Part shown: in pieces, positions 18,439 to 27,493 of the stretch
How the letters are laid out: every line of letters begins with the position of its first letter
Numbering within the stretch: position 1 is the stretch's first letter
From: Zeimonas sp032027205
GTDB taxonomy: Bacteria > Pseudomonadota > Gammaproteobacteria > Burkholderiales > Burkholderiaceae_E
Reading direction: 5' to 3'
Assembly (NCBI GenBank): GCA_032027205.1
Contig: JAVSMN010000001.1
Location: 3,847,418 to 3,911,417, forward strand
Length of the DNA: 64,000 nucleotides
Made by a program: the position numbers and the translations under genes
The notes under the pieces: model-generated
Database searches by the model: none
Seen by the model: the letters and a program-made list of their open reading frames with translations, nothing else
What the model was told of the DNA's origin: nothing

Positions 18439-19263
18439 TCATTGGACACCGGCGATTCCGACCCCGTGCCCGACAGACTTCGATTCCGTATCACTTTCCA
18501 CCGCGACCAGCGGCCGGGGGTCATCGACTCTCGGCAAGGGTGACTTCAGCGGCCTGCGAAGGCGCGCGAGGCTTTGTCGCAACTGACGCTCGCGCAACTC
18601 CTTGTCGAAACGCGAAATCGTCATGCACGAAGCGTAGATCGGAAGGAACTTCTTCCACTTCCGCTTGATGAAGTGATACCCGGTAAAGAACTCCGGGGGC
18701 AGCTCTATCAGTTGATTCGTGTTGTGGACGCAATGCGCTGGAATGGCGAAGTTGACAAGGCCGCTATCCGTTGCGTTCAGACAGATGTCGGCTCCGTAGA
18801 GATGAAAGTGGGGCAGCTTCTTGTCGAATCGAAGTCCCGAAGACTTCCGGATGATCAAGACGATTTCGTCCAGCGTCTCGACCGGAACCGGCTCGCTAAT
18901 GGGCGTTCCATGAAGCCCTAGGCCGGTTGTATAAACCCGACCCAAACCACCGGCGGCACCTCGACGCGAACCGAACGAGCCGAGGACGCCCCACCGGACG
19001 TTCGCGTCGTCCAACTTTCGAATGGCCGCCGCCACCTTTGCAAACCAGTGCGAAGGCAGGTAGACGTCCTGATGAACGAAAATCAGGGTATCGGTCGGTG
19101 CCTCGTCAATGGCGCTGTTGTAGGCGAGTGAAGCCGAGACAAATCCTTCCTTGGTGAGGACGCGATACGACCCGTCGGCGATGTCGGGTGATCGCAGCAG
19201 GTTGTTCTGCAGAACCTGGTGGTCGTTCACTGCGGCCACGACCGCAAATGGGTATGGACTCAT
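18439..19263 (-). CDS. GT2-like glycosyltransferase family protein
   Basis: 274 residues from the ATG at 19263, selected for the AGGAGG site eight bases before it rather than the upstream ATG at 19305. It has a divergent GT-A fold: FAVVAAVNDHQVLQNNLLRSP at the start, LIFVHQDVYLPSHWF at the place of the DXD region (HQD), then LPHFHLYGADICLNA. This pattern is that of the small glycosyltransferase 2-like group (Glyco_tranf_2_5). It lacks an obvious C-terminal membrane region. It lies between two GT4 genes of the polysaccharide operon. Function is assigned only to the level of likely glycosyltransferase. Confidence 0.68.
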   Translation of the reverse strand: MSPYPFAVVAAVNDHQVLQNNLLRSPDIADGSYRVLTKEGFVSASLAYNSAIDEAPTDTLIFVHQDVYLPSHWFAKVAAAIRKLDDANVRWGVLGSFGSRRGAAGGLGRVYTTGLGLHGTPISEPVPVETLDEIVLIIRKSSGLRFDKKLPHFHLYGADICLNATDSGLVNFAIPAHCVHNTNQLIELPPEFFTGYHFIKRKWKKFLPIYASCMTISRFDKELRERQLRQSLARLRRPLKSPLPRVDDPRPLVAVESDTESKSVGHGVGIAGVQ

Positions 19264-19381
19264 CGCAAGGGCCTCCTGGCCTGCCCTCTTGCCGCCATTC
19301 GCCATGCAGGCTTGACGACTGTCGCGCCGTCACGCGATGCTGCATGCGAGATAAAGAGACCGCGAACGGGTGCGGCGACCA

Positions 19382-20605
19382 TCATCGGCCCGGCGTTTCC
19401 GCAGCGACGGAGCCGAAGCCCAGCCCCTCGTCATAGGCTCGATGCAGCTGTGGGACCGAGTACTCCCACGCCAGCGCCGTCGCAATGCGGCGGCGGCCCA
19501 CCTCTCCCATGCGCTCGCGCTCGGCAGCGTTGTCGAGCAGGAAATCGACCTGGCGGGCGAACTCCAGTTCATCGTTCGACGCAACGTAGACCGCGGCGTC
19601 GCCGCCCGAGAAGCGCGTCTCGTGCAAGTCGTAGGCCACAGTCGCCTTGCCCAGCGCCATGTACTCCATCATCTTGTTCATCGTCGAGTAGTCGTTCAGC
19701 GGGCTCGATGGGTCAGGCTGTACGCACAGCGTCACCGCCGACAGATGGCGGCGTGCTTCCACCTCGGGCAGCCTGCCGGTGAAGAGTACGTAGCGCTCGA
19801 TCTGCAGTTCGGCGGCGAGTTGCCGGATAGCTGGCATGGCATCACCGTCGCCGATGACGACCGCCAGGAAGTCGCGCCGACCGAGGGTGGTTACCAGGTG
19901 GTGGATCGCACGCATCCAGCAATCCAACCCGTCCTGCGCGCCGATCGTGCCGACATAGCCGATCAGGTGTTCGGCACGCTCCGCCAAGCCGTCCGGAGGA
20001 GGCAGAGGCTGGTACGACAGCGGTGGTCCGTTGCGCACGACGACAACCTTCTCGGGCGACTTGCGTCCCTCGGCGATCGCCCGCTGCCGATACGACTCGT
20101 TGGTCGCGATCACCACATCGGCAACGGCATACGAGCATCGCTCCATCAGCTTCAACGCGAAGTAGACGAGGTTGCGCCGGCGAAAGCCGAAACGCGACAG
20201 GTAGATCTCCGGTGCGAGGTCGTGGTGATCGAAGATGTAGCGTTTGCCGAGCAGCTTGAACACCGCGCCGACGACGAACAGCGTATCGGGCGGGTTGGCT
20301 GCATGAACCACATCGACGCCGCGCCGCAGCGCGATCCACAGCGACAGCATGAGCATGGCCAGCGTCGAATAGCCGAACTCGAGCGCATAACTGAGCAGCC
20401 CCGAGCCGCCCGGAGGCGCCGCGAAGCGATAGATGTCCACGCCGTCGACAGTTTCGTGCCAGCGCTCGCGGCCCTCTCGCGGACAAACCACGCTGACCCT
20501 AAAACCGTGGTCGCGCAGCGCGTGTGCTTCCCTGCGGACGCGGAAGTCGCGTGGGAAACCGTTGTTCTCGACGAGCAGCAGAACCTTTGGAGTAGCGGGG
20601 GGCAT
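19382..20605 (-). CDS. GT4 glycosyltransferase
   Basis: 407 residues from the ATG at 20605 (a TTG at 20635 would add ten). GT-B fold: KVLLLVENNGFPRDFRVRREAHAL at the N-terminus, VDVVHAANPPDTL, IFDHHDLAPEIY, then LIGYVGTIGAQDGLDCWMRAI and NKMMEYMALGKATVAYD in the donor domain. These are typical of WsaF/WbnE-like GT4 enzymes of polysaccharide loci. It follows the deacetylase-like gene by 33 bases and is in the same operon. The sugar transferred is not predictable. Confidence 0.86.
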   Translation of the reverse strand: MPPATPKVLLLVENNGFPRDFRVRREAHALRDHGFRVSVVCPREGRERWHETVDGVDIYRFAAPPGGSGLLSYALEFGYSTLAMLMLSLWIALRRGVDVVHAANPPDTLFVVGAVFKLLGKRYIFDHHDLAPEIYLSRFGFRRRNLVYFALKLMERCSYAVADVVIATNESYRQRAIAEGRKSPEKVVVVRNGPPLSYQPLPPPDGLAERAEHLIGYVGTIGAQDGLDCWMRAIHHLVTTLGRRDFLAVVIGDGDAMPAIRQLAAELQIERYVLFTGRLPEVEARRHLSAVTLCVQPDPSSPLNDYSTMNKMMEYMALGKATVAYDLHETRFSGGDAAVYVASNDELEFARQVDFLLDNAAERERMGEVGRRRIATALAWEYSVPQLHRAYDEGLGFGSVAAETPGR

Positions 20606-20638
20606 CGGGAGCTTTCGGATCAGAAAAACCGTCAAGAA

Positions 20639-22240
20639 TCACGAGACGCACAAGCGGTCACGTGCTTCGGTGAGGATGCGCCGCACGATCAACTTCGCGC
20701 CAGTCGATCGCGGACGGATTGCATCGCCGCCGATGACCTCCGGCCGACGCGCCTGGAGCGAATAGCGAGTGCGAGCATGCGCCGGGAGGGTGAATGGCCT
20801 GCCGTCGAGGCTCGCCGCACTGTCCTCGTCCACGACGCTCCAAAGGGCGTCAGCTGCGTCGACCTGAAGCTCCTCGACACCATCGGGAATCGTCACATCG
20901 ATGCGGGCGGCCATCGGCTGCACATGCAACGTGCGCCCGACGATGCGTTGGCGGAAGTTGAGACGGGTCAGGTCGGCCAAGCTGCCCCAGCGCACATCGC
21001 CGAGCCCGTTGATGCTGCGCGCAAAGCGTTGGAGGATGTCGAGGCCGCTCTTCAGATCGCGGTGGTGGCCGCGCAGGATCAGCGGTTGGCCAAGATATGC
21101 CGCCGTGAGCAGCGTCGTCTCCGACGCAGCGTCGAAAGCCCAGCGAGGTAGCACGGTGCAGCCTTCGACGGTCTCGGCAGGCGCGAAACCGAGCGAGCGT
21201 ATCCACTCCTGACCAGGATTGTGCGCACGCAGCGACCCAGCCGAAATGCAGGCAGATTCGAAGCCGTTCAACGGCAGTTGGGCCAGCATGCGAACCGAGC
21301 ACGCGCCATGCGGCGGCACCATGACGCGGCTGACCTCGAGGCGCGACTTCGCTTCGAGCAGCCGAATCCTCGCGTGCGCGTGGCGAAGCAATTGGGCGCA
21401 GGCGCGCGGCGAGATCTCCTGGGCCAGTTCATGCCGCGCGTGGTCGTTGCCGTGCACGAGCAGCGAGAGTTCGCCGGGGTGGGCACGAAAGATGTCGGCG
21501 GTCGAACGGTGTACCCACCAGGCATCGAGCGGGATCGTCGCGAACGCCACATGGTAGTTGTCGCGCCGGGCGCCTGCGGCGATCTGCCGGTAGTCCACGA
21601 ACCCGTAGCGCGGCCAGTGCAGGTTCGGGTCGTCGATGATGAAGCTGGCACGCAGGGGCGGATTCGCGTAAGCCTGCGCGCCCGTCAGCCCACGCAGGAA
21701 GTGGATCAGCGGCAGAGTCTGGATGAACCGGTCCCCCGCTGCGGCCAGACCGATATCGACTCCTCCAGCAGCGCTCGGTGGCAGCAGAGCGGTGCGATGT
21801 ACCGTATCCCCCCGGTATGTTCCGATGGTCCAGATCGGCAGCCCATTGCGACCCCAGGCAAGAATCACGTCGGCAGGCTGCGGCCGGCATGCTGGCGACG
21901 CGGGATCTACCGCAGCCCGCGCCTCGATGGTTCGGCCACGGAACGGCCACGGCACGGCCGCGTGGTCGGCAAAGCGAATCGGCATGGCAACCGGCGCGTC
22001 GACTTCAGCCACGGCCGGCAGCACCAGCGTCGACAGCATCGACGGGACGTGGCCCGCCACTGCGTTCGTGACCCGCGCGACCACATCGCCGGGGGCTTCC
22101 CTGCCCTGCGTGAAGCGAACCGGCAGCAGGCGCTCCAGCACGGGCAGCAGCCCCTCGAGCGTCTGCGCGAGGTCGCTGTCGGCAATATGAACAGGCGTCG
22201 TTGACGGAATGGACGACATGACGGGACCGACCGGACGCAT
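20639..22240 (-). CDS. Polysaccharide deacetylase-like protein
   Basis: 533 residues from the ATG at 22240, 12 bases after the preceding glycosyltransferase. The central region resembles a NodB-type (CE4) barrel: SFIIDDPNLHWPRYGFVDY carries the paired aspartates, SLLVHGNDHARHEL the metal histidines, and VMVPPHGACS the third motif. The first 200 residues are unassigned and the last 100 are beta-rich (LHVQPMAARIDVTIPDG, YSLQARRPE). No signal peptide is seen, so it may act in the cytoplasm on lipid-linked intermediates. It could remove N- or O-acetyl groups from the polymer unit. The family match is by motif only. Confidence 0.6.
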   Translation of the reverse strand: MRPVGPVMSSIPSTTPVHIADSDLAQTLEGLLPVLERLLPVRFTQGREAPGDVVARVTNAVAGHVPSMLSTLVLPAVAEVDAPVAMPIRFADHAAVPWPFRGRTIEARAAVDPASPACRPQPADVILAWGRNGLPIWTIGTYRGDTVHRTALLPPSAAGGVDIGLAAAGDRFIQTLPLIHFLRGLTGAQAYANPPLRASFIIDDPNLHWPRYGFVDYRQIAAGARRDNYHVAFATIPLDAWWVHRSTADIFRAHPGELSLLVHGNDHARHELAQEISPRACAQLLRHAHARIRLLEAKSRLEVSRVMVPPHGACSVRMLAQLPLNGFESACISAGSLRAHNPGQEWIRSLGFAPAETVEGCTVLPRWAFDAASETTLLTAAYLGQPLILRGHHRDLKSGLDILQRFARSINGLGDVRWGSLADLTRLNFRQRIVGRTLHVQPMAARIDVTIPDGVEELQVDAADALWSVVDEDSAASLDGRPFTLPAHARTRYSLQARRPEVIGGDAIRPRSTGAKLIVRRILTEARDRLCVS

Positions 22241-22251
22241 GGGTTCTCGTT

Positions 22252-23202
22252 CTAGCGATGCCCGCTGATATCGATGCGAAAACACAACCAGCGCAGGCAG
22301 GCGGCGTCTTCGCTGAGCTTGTATCGGTTGTCTGCCGACCTGCCCAGACCCAGGGCGTGCCGCATCCCGCGGGCCAGGAAACGAATCCCGTGGTGCAGGA
22401 TCAGCAATGCACTGCACACCCACTGGCCTGTCCGGCCGTGATGCTTGCGCCAGTACTTCAATGTCGCCCGCAGGATTTCGATGCTATAGCGCAGCGGTGC
22501 GCGCGAGGTGCTGCCACCCCCGAAGTGCGTGGCCATGGCCTGTGGAATGAACACGAGTTTCCAACCCGCGGTCCTGAAGCGCCGGCACCAGTCGATGTCC
22601 TCGCCATAGAAAAAGAACTGTTCGTCGAGCCCACCGATTTCCTCGACGGCGCTGCGTCGCGCAACACAGAAGCAGCCGCTGAGGACTTCGGCCTCGTGCA
22701 GCGATTCATGTCGGGCCGGCGGCACTTCGTAGCCGCTGAAGATGCCCTTCCCGCCGAACATCCGATCGAGAGCAAGAGCACGACAGAGCGTGTTCCACAA
22801 GCCCGGCGAATGACGGCAACTACGCTGCAGCAACCCGTCGGCGCCGATCACGCGCGGGCCCACGAGGCCCACGTCGGAGTGTTCGTCGAGATAGTGCGAG
22901 AGGGTCTCCAGCGTGCCGGGGTGAACCAGCGCATCGGAATTGACGAGTGCGAACTGCGATCCGCGTGCATGTTTCATCGCCAGGTTGTTGCCTTTGGCGA
23001 AGCCGAGGTTGGCACCGGCGCGGATCAGCGTCACCTCGGGGTAGTTCTGCTCGACCATCTCTGGCGAGCCGTCGCTCGAGTCGTTGTCGACGACGATGAT
23101 CTCGCCTAAACAGGCGGGCTTCGCTTGGCGGATCGACGCCAGGCACCCCGCCAGGTAGTCGCGAGTATTCCAGTTGACGATGATGAGGGAGACGGGTCTC
23201 AC
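22252..23202 (-). CDS. GT2 glycosyltransferase (rhamnosyltransferase-like)
   Basis: 316 residues. The start is GTG at 23202, forming a GTGA overlap with the stop of the polymerase gene; a longer frame upstream is non-coding. GT-A features: VSLIIVNWNTRDYLAGCLASI, IIVVDNDSSDGS, NLGFAKGNNLAM, ALVNSDALVHPGTL (acidic site), and FFFYGEDIDWCRRFR. This last motif is common in rhamnosyltransferase-like GT2 enzymes, and rmlBACD at 39176-42690 would supply dTDP-rhamnose, but the donor is inference. It has a short hydrophobic segment near the C-terminus. Confidence 0.86.
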   Translation of the reverse strand: MRPVSLIIVNWNTRDYLAGCLASIRQAKPACLGEIIVVDNDSSDGSPEMVEQNYPEVTLIRAGANLGFAKGNNLAMKHARGSQFALVNSDALVHPGTLETLSHYLDEHSDVGLVGPRVIGADGLLQRSCRHSPGLWNTLCRALALDRMFGGKGIFSGYEVPPARHESLHEAEVLSGCFCVARRSAVEEIGGLDEQFFFYGEDIDWCRRFRTAGWKLVFIPQAMATHFGGGSTSRAPLRYSIEILRATLKYWRKHHGRTGQWVCSALLILHHGIRFLARGMRHALGLGRSADNRYKLSEDAACLRWLCFRIDISGHR

Positions 23203-24542
23203 GGGTTCTCGGCGGCGGCTTTGCAGTTGACGGTCGAAGCGCGGGGCGCCATGCCCATGTCCTGCGGGCGCTCCCACGGCTCCCCAACGTCGAACTGCGT
23301 CTGGTCCTGGCTCGCGACGCCCTGGATCGCCGCAAGCGACAGGTAGAAGAAGGTCACCGACTGGTCGAACAACGAGATCGACCAGAAGTCCATGCAAAAT
23401 CCGAAAAGCAGGGCGCCAAGCGCCCAGACGAACAACTGGTCCTGCCTGGGAGCATCCGCAAGCTGATTCAACGCGCGACCGACGTCGCGAAACGAATAAG
23501 CCAGCATGCCGACGAAGACGAGCATCAGCGGCAGGCCGCCCATCACCCCCATCGCAAGGAAGTGGTTCGTGATGTCCGCATGGCGGTCGTTAGCAGAGAT
23601 GCCCGATTGCATCCAGTGGCGCGTGTAGTCGGTGCCGGCCATCCACCACTCCGACAGATGCTGTATGGACGAGCGGATCAGTTGAGAGCGGTAGTAGCCC
23701 TGGCTGCCGCCACTGATGTCGACGCGTGCCATCAGGAAATAGACGGGATCCTTCATGACCGCCGCTAACGCCAGAATTCCGGCCACGATCGACCAACGCA
23801 GCGCACGCATGTGATAGCGCAGCACCCACGTGGCGATACCAAGGATGATGAACACCACCATGAGGATCGGTCCGCTGGAGGTGGCGGCGGCGACGATCCC
23901 GGCCCCTGCGACCAGCCCGGCGCGCGAGGCCCAGCGCGCAGTGGGGCGAATCGCAAAGGCCATCGCGAGGCACGCCGCGCCGACGGTACCGGCGAGGATC
24001 GGGTGCGAGAATGGGCCGGCCGCTCGCACATGTCCCTCGCGCACGACCGAGTTGCTGATCGCCGCGCCGAGGACGCTGAACGGGTTGTGCCCGGTGGCCT
24101 TCTCCAGCAGCATCAGTGCCGCCAGCGGCAGCATGACGATGCACGTGAGGCGGAAAGTAGCGCAAACATCGTCCAGGTCCTGCATGAAGATGCGAAACAG
24201 GAAGTAGCAGCCGAGTTCGGTCCAGACGATGCCGGACCGATAGAGCCAGGCGTCGGAGGTGTGGAACGCGCTTGTCCCGATCAGGACGGCGGCCCACAAA
24301 AGGATCAACTTGTCGACTGTTTGCAGGCCACTCGTGATGCCTTCGCCACGCACCAGCACGCGCATGAAACCCACGAGCACCAGCAGCCGCGGGATCGTGA
24401 AAGTCGCCGGCCCGATCTGCAGCAGTTGCGCGCCAGTCATGTAGAGCGCACTCAGCACCAGCGGCAGGACGGCCAGACGGCGTGGCAGCGCCAGCATCAG
24501 CACCGACGCGATCGCCAGAAACGCGGCGCCGATTGCGTTCAC
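23199..24542 (-). CDS. Wzy-like O-antigen/exopolysaccharide polymerase
   Basis: About 447 residues, mostly membrane helices (ten or more), with a large loop around GGSQGYYRSQLIRSSIQHLSEWWMAG and a later conserved TNHFLAMGVMGGLPLMLVFV segment of the O-antigen ligase/polymerase family. As the only polymerase candidate between glycosyltransferase genes, it probably joins flipped repeat units in the periplasm. The start is uncertain: GTG at 24542 or TTG at 24548; neither has a strong ribosome binding site. The last residues are a polar cytoplasmic tail. Ligase and polymerase cannot be separated by sequence alone. Confidence 0.8.
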   Translation of the reverse strand: MNAIGAAFLAIASVLMLALPRRLAVLPLVLSALYMTGAQLLQIGPATFTIPRLLVLVGFMRVLVRGEGITSGLQTVDKLILLWAAVLIGTSAFHTSDAWLYRSGIVWTELGCYFLFRIFMQDLDDVCATFRLTCIVMLPLAALMLLEKATGHNPFSVLGAAISNSVVREGHVRAAGPFSHPILAGTVGAACLAMAFAIRPTARWASRAGLVAGAGIVAAATSSGPILMVVFIILGIATWVLRYHMRALRWSIVAGILALAAVMKDPVYFLMARVDISGGSQGYYRSQLIRSSIQHLSEWWMAGTDYTRHWMQSGISANDRHADITNHFLAMGVMGGLPLMLVFVGMLAYSFRDVGRALNQLADAPRQDQLFVWALGALLFGFCMDFWSISLFDQSVTFFYLSLAAIQGVASQDQTQFDVGEPWERPQDMGMAPRASTVNCKAAAENP

Positions 24543-24575
24543 GGCCAACGCTCGCCAGGGACGCAGCGCAGAAGG

Positions 24576-26528
24576 TCAAGCCGGAGCATGAGCGAGGTTC
24601 GCAGACGGCGCGGGCGTCGAGGTGCTTTCCGCCGCTGTGCTGTCCTCCCGTACGAAGCGGCGGTACCACAGCTCGAGCGTGAGCAGGCTGAACACCTCCT
24701 TGGCCCCGCACGCGCCCTTGCGATGGCTCTCGAGCAGGTCCTCCACGACCGCCCGGTGCAGGTACTGGCTCGTGAACGACCCTGACGCGAGCACGGTGTC
24801 ATGCACGAAGTCGCGCAGTTCATGGCGCATCCAGCGGTCATAGGGCACCGGGAAGCCGGCCTTCTTGCGGTTCAGGATTTCGGCGGGCACCACCGGCTCG
24901 AGGACCTTCTTCAACACCCGCTTCATCGACCAACCGCGTGCCTTGTGCCGGGTCGGCAGGGACGCCGCGAATTCGAGCACGCGGTGGTCGAGCAATGGCA
25001 CGCGCAGTTCGACCGACGCTGCCATTGTCATCTTGTCCGCCTTGATCAGCAGGTCATCGGGTAGCCAACTCTTGGTATCGACATCGAGCAGCCGGTTGAG
25101 CAGCGGTTGCCCGACCGACGCCTGCAGCAGTTGCCGGGTCGGCGCATCGGCGCGGAAGGCGCTCGCCTGCGTCGACAGCGCGGGGCCGTAGAGGCGGGAC
25201 TTGAAGCGGTTGAACGGGCTGCCCGGCGTCGAGGTTCGGCTGAAGTAGTAGTCAGCGACGGATTGGTCGACCAGGGCCCTGTAGTGGTCTGCACGTCGCC
25301 ATCCGGCCCGTCCGAGGACGTTGAAACCCAAATTCAGCAGGCCGCTCGCCCGACCGGCCCCCGCTTTCAGCGCCTCCAGCGCCGCGAGGTTGCGGTATTC
25401 AGGGTAGCCGGCGAACGCCTCGTCTCCGCCCTCGCCTGACAGCAGCACCTTGACGCCGTGCTCGTGCGCCAACCGGGCGACGAAGTGCAGCGCGATGGCG
25501 GGCGGCTCGCAGACGAGTTCTTCCATGTGCCAGACGTAGTCGGGCAGGAAATCCCGGAAGGCCTCGGCGGTCAGCGTCGTCTCGTGGTGCACGCTGCCGA
25601 AACGGCCGGCGGCAAGTCGGGCGAAGGGTCGCTCGTCGGCGACATCGGTGCCGGCGAAGCCCATCGTGAAGCTGTGCAGCGGACGCCGCGCATCGGATGA
25701 CGCGAAGTGCAGCATGCCGGTGGAATCGACGCCGCCGCTGAGCAGGACGCCTACCGGGACGTCGCTAATCATGTGGCGCTTCACGGTGTGGTCGAGCAGC
25801 GCACCCAGCGCTTCGGCGGATTCGCCAAGGTTCGGCGAACGGCTCGGCGTCGAGAATACGAGATCCCAGTAGCGCGTCGTCCTGACGCGGTCGCCCTCGA
25901 CACTCAAGAAGTGGCCCGGCGCCAGCTTACGGATGCCGGCCAGCGGAGCGAGGTCGCCGGGACAGTAGTAGTAGGTCAGGAAGCGGTCGACCGCGCCTAG
26001 GTCTACGTGGCGCCTGACCGACGGATCCTGGATGATCGACTTGATTTCCGAGCCGAATACGATCGCCCGCCCGGTGTCGGCGTAGTACAGCGGCTTGATG
26101 CCGACCCGATCGCGTGCGAGCAGCAGGCGCTGGCGGCGCTCGTCCCAGAGCGCGAAGGCGAACATGCCCTCGCAGCGCGCTACGCACGCGTCACCGACTT
26201 CTTCGTACAGGTGGACGATGACCTCGGTGTCGCTGGTCGACTTGAACTGATGACCACACGCGACCAATTCGCGGCGCAGCGCCTCGAAGTTGTAGATCTC
26301 GCCATTGAAGACGACCCATACCGAGCCGTCCTCGTTGCTCATGGGCTGGGCACCAGTGGCGAGGTCGATGATGCTCAAGCGCCGGTGACCGAGGCCGACC
26401 GGCCCGGACCGGTAATGGCCCGCACCGTCGGGACCGCGATGTTGGATGACATCGGTCATGCGTTCCAGCAGCGCCGACGGCACCGGTTCGCCGCGGTCGA
26501 AATTGAGTTTTCCGCTGATGCCGCACAC
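24576..26528 (-). CDS. asnB: Asparagine synthase (glutamine-hydrolysing) family amidotransferase
   Basis: 650 residues. The GTG start is followed directly by Cys2 (MCGISG), the nucleophile of the glutaminase domain (HRGPDG, FNGEIYN also present). The synthetase domain has the PP-loop SGGVDST and EGGDEAFAGYPEYR. It is therefore a complete two-domain enzyme, using glutamine to amidate a carboxylate after adenylation. In polysaccharide loci such proteins probably amidate uronic acids or are tied to surface-polymer synthesis; true asparagine synthesis is also possible. It sits between the polymerase and GT2 genes on the same strand. It is not a lasso cyclase: the N-terminal domain is intact and no lasso protease is near. 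Confidence 0.88.
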   Translation of the reverse strand: MCGISGKLNFDRGEPVPSALLERMTDVIQHRGPDGAGHYRSGPVGLGHRRLSIIDLATGAQPMSNEDGSVWVVFNGEIYNFEALRRELVACGHQFKSTSDTEVIVHLYEEVGDACVARCEGMFAFALWDERRQRLLLARDRVGIKPLYYADTGRAIVFGSEIKSIIQDPSVRRHVDLGAVDRFLTYYYCPGDLAPLAGIRKLAPGHFLSVEGDRVRTTRYWDLVFSTPSRSPNLGESAEALGALLDHTVKRHMISDVPVGVLLSGGVDSTGMLHFASSDARRPLHSFTMGFAGTDVADERPFARLAAGRFGSVHHETTLTAEAFRDFLPDYVWHMEELVCEPPAIALHFVARLAHEHGVKVLLSGEGGDEAFAGYPEYRNLAALEALKAGAGRASGLLNLGFNVLGRAGWRRADHYRALVDQSVADYYFSRTSTPGSPFNRFKSRLYGPALSTQASAFRADAPTRQLLQASVGQPLLNRLLDVDTKSWLPDDLLIKADKMTMAASVELRVPLLDHRVLEFAASLPTRHKARGWSMKRVLKKVLEPVVPAEILNRKKAGFPVPYDRWMRHELRDFVHDTVLASGSFTSQYLHRAVVEDLLESHRKGACGAKEVFSLLTLELWYRRFVREDSTAAESTSTPAPSANLAHAPA

Positions 26529-26545
26529 GACCGTGACCGGGTGGA

Positions 26546-27421
26546 TCAGCCGTAGATGCTACGGCGAAGAGTCAGCCGCCGAACCTGCTGCTGGCGCAGG
26601 TATCGGACTGTGTCGGCGTCGGCAAGCTGCGGCAGCCGATTGACATAGCCGGACATGAAACCGGCGCACAGGACGGCCCCCTCCACGAGATAAGGTTTAC
26701 GCACCAGCCGCCTGGCGCATTTTGCAAGCATGAATGCCGGGTGATAGCCGGTGAGATAGTTCGCTTTGCCATTCTTGAAGGCGTTCTTCCAGGAACCGTC
26801 AGCGCTACCGGTTGGCTTGTGCTGCACGAGTTTCAACTCGGGAAACGTCCGTGTCTGCCAGCCGAGGTAGTTCGCCCGAACCTCGTCGATCGTGTCCCAG
26901 CCGGGCGCCTTGATCAATGGCCCGATTTGGTCCCAACAGCCGCGACGATAGATCTTGGTGGCGCCGCGCACGTGGAACGGCGGGTCTCCTGCCGAGTCGA
27001 CACGCAGTTCTCCGCCAACCTGCGAACACACCGTGCCGCCGCCGATTCCGAGCCTCGGCTCGTTGGCGAAGTGCTCGAAGCACCTCTCGAAGTAGTCGGG
27101 CGCGAAGGAAAGGTCAGCGTCGAGTTTGACGACGTAGTCCCAATGAATGTCCTCCACGGCTTCGAATCCCGCATGGAAGGCATCCATGACGCCGCTTCCG
27201 TTGGAGCGAAAGCCGCGATCAGCTCTGTGGACGATCGAAATCCAGGAATGGGGCGCCGAAAGCGCATCGAGGAGCGGCCCGGTCCCGTCAGTGGACCCGT
27301 CGTCGACGATGATCCAAGACATCGGACGAGAGGTTTGCCTGACGACCGAATCGACCGCCCGCTCGACGTGGGCGAGCTCGTCGCGGACCGGTGTCACGAT
27401 CACATAGGCGCTCCGAGTCAT
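26546..27421 (-). CDS. GT2 glycosyltransferase
   Basis: 291 residues. The ATG at 27421 is preferred because GAGGAG lies ten bases before it. GT-A fold: AYVIVTPVRDELAHVERAVDSV, WIIVDDGSTDGT, DYVVKLDADLSF (DAD metal site) and a conserved WDTIDEVRANYLGW. A basic C-terminal region may bind the membrane (about LVEGAVLCAGFMSGYVNR). It lies 18 bases before the AsnB gene start. The sugar donor is not predictable. Confidence 0.86.
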   Translation of the reverse strand: MTRSAYVIVTPVRDELAHVERAVDSVVRQTSRPMSWIIVDDGSTDGTGPLLDALSAPHSWISIVHRADRGFRSNGSGVMDAFHAGFEAVEDIHWDYVVKLDADLSFAPDYFERCFEHFANEPRLGIGGGTVCSQVGGELRVDSAGDPPFHVRGATKIYRRGCWDQIGPLIKAPGWDTIDEVRANYLGWQTRTFPELKLVQHKPTGSADGSWKNAFKNGKANYLTGYHPAFMLAKCARRLVRKPYLVEGAVLCAGFMSGYVNRLPQLADADTVRYLRQQQVRRLTLRRSIYG

Positions 27422-27493
27422 ACGCTCGTTCTCCTCTGCAGAGAAGTGGCCGGACAGACCGCAGCCTGCAACACATCGACCAGCATTCAGCAA

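Noticed and set aside
19370..21151. Long plus-strand open frame opposite the GT4 and deacetylase-like genes
   Set aside because: No family motif, and the opposite strand encodes clear conserved proteins; it is a shadow frame.
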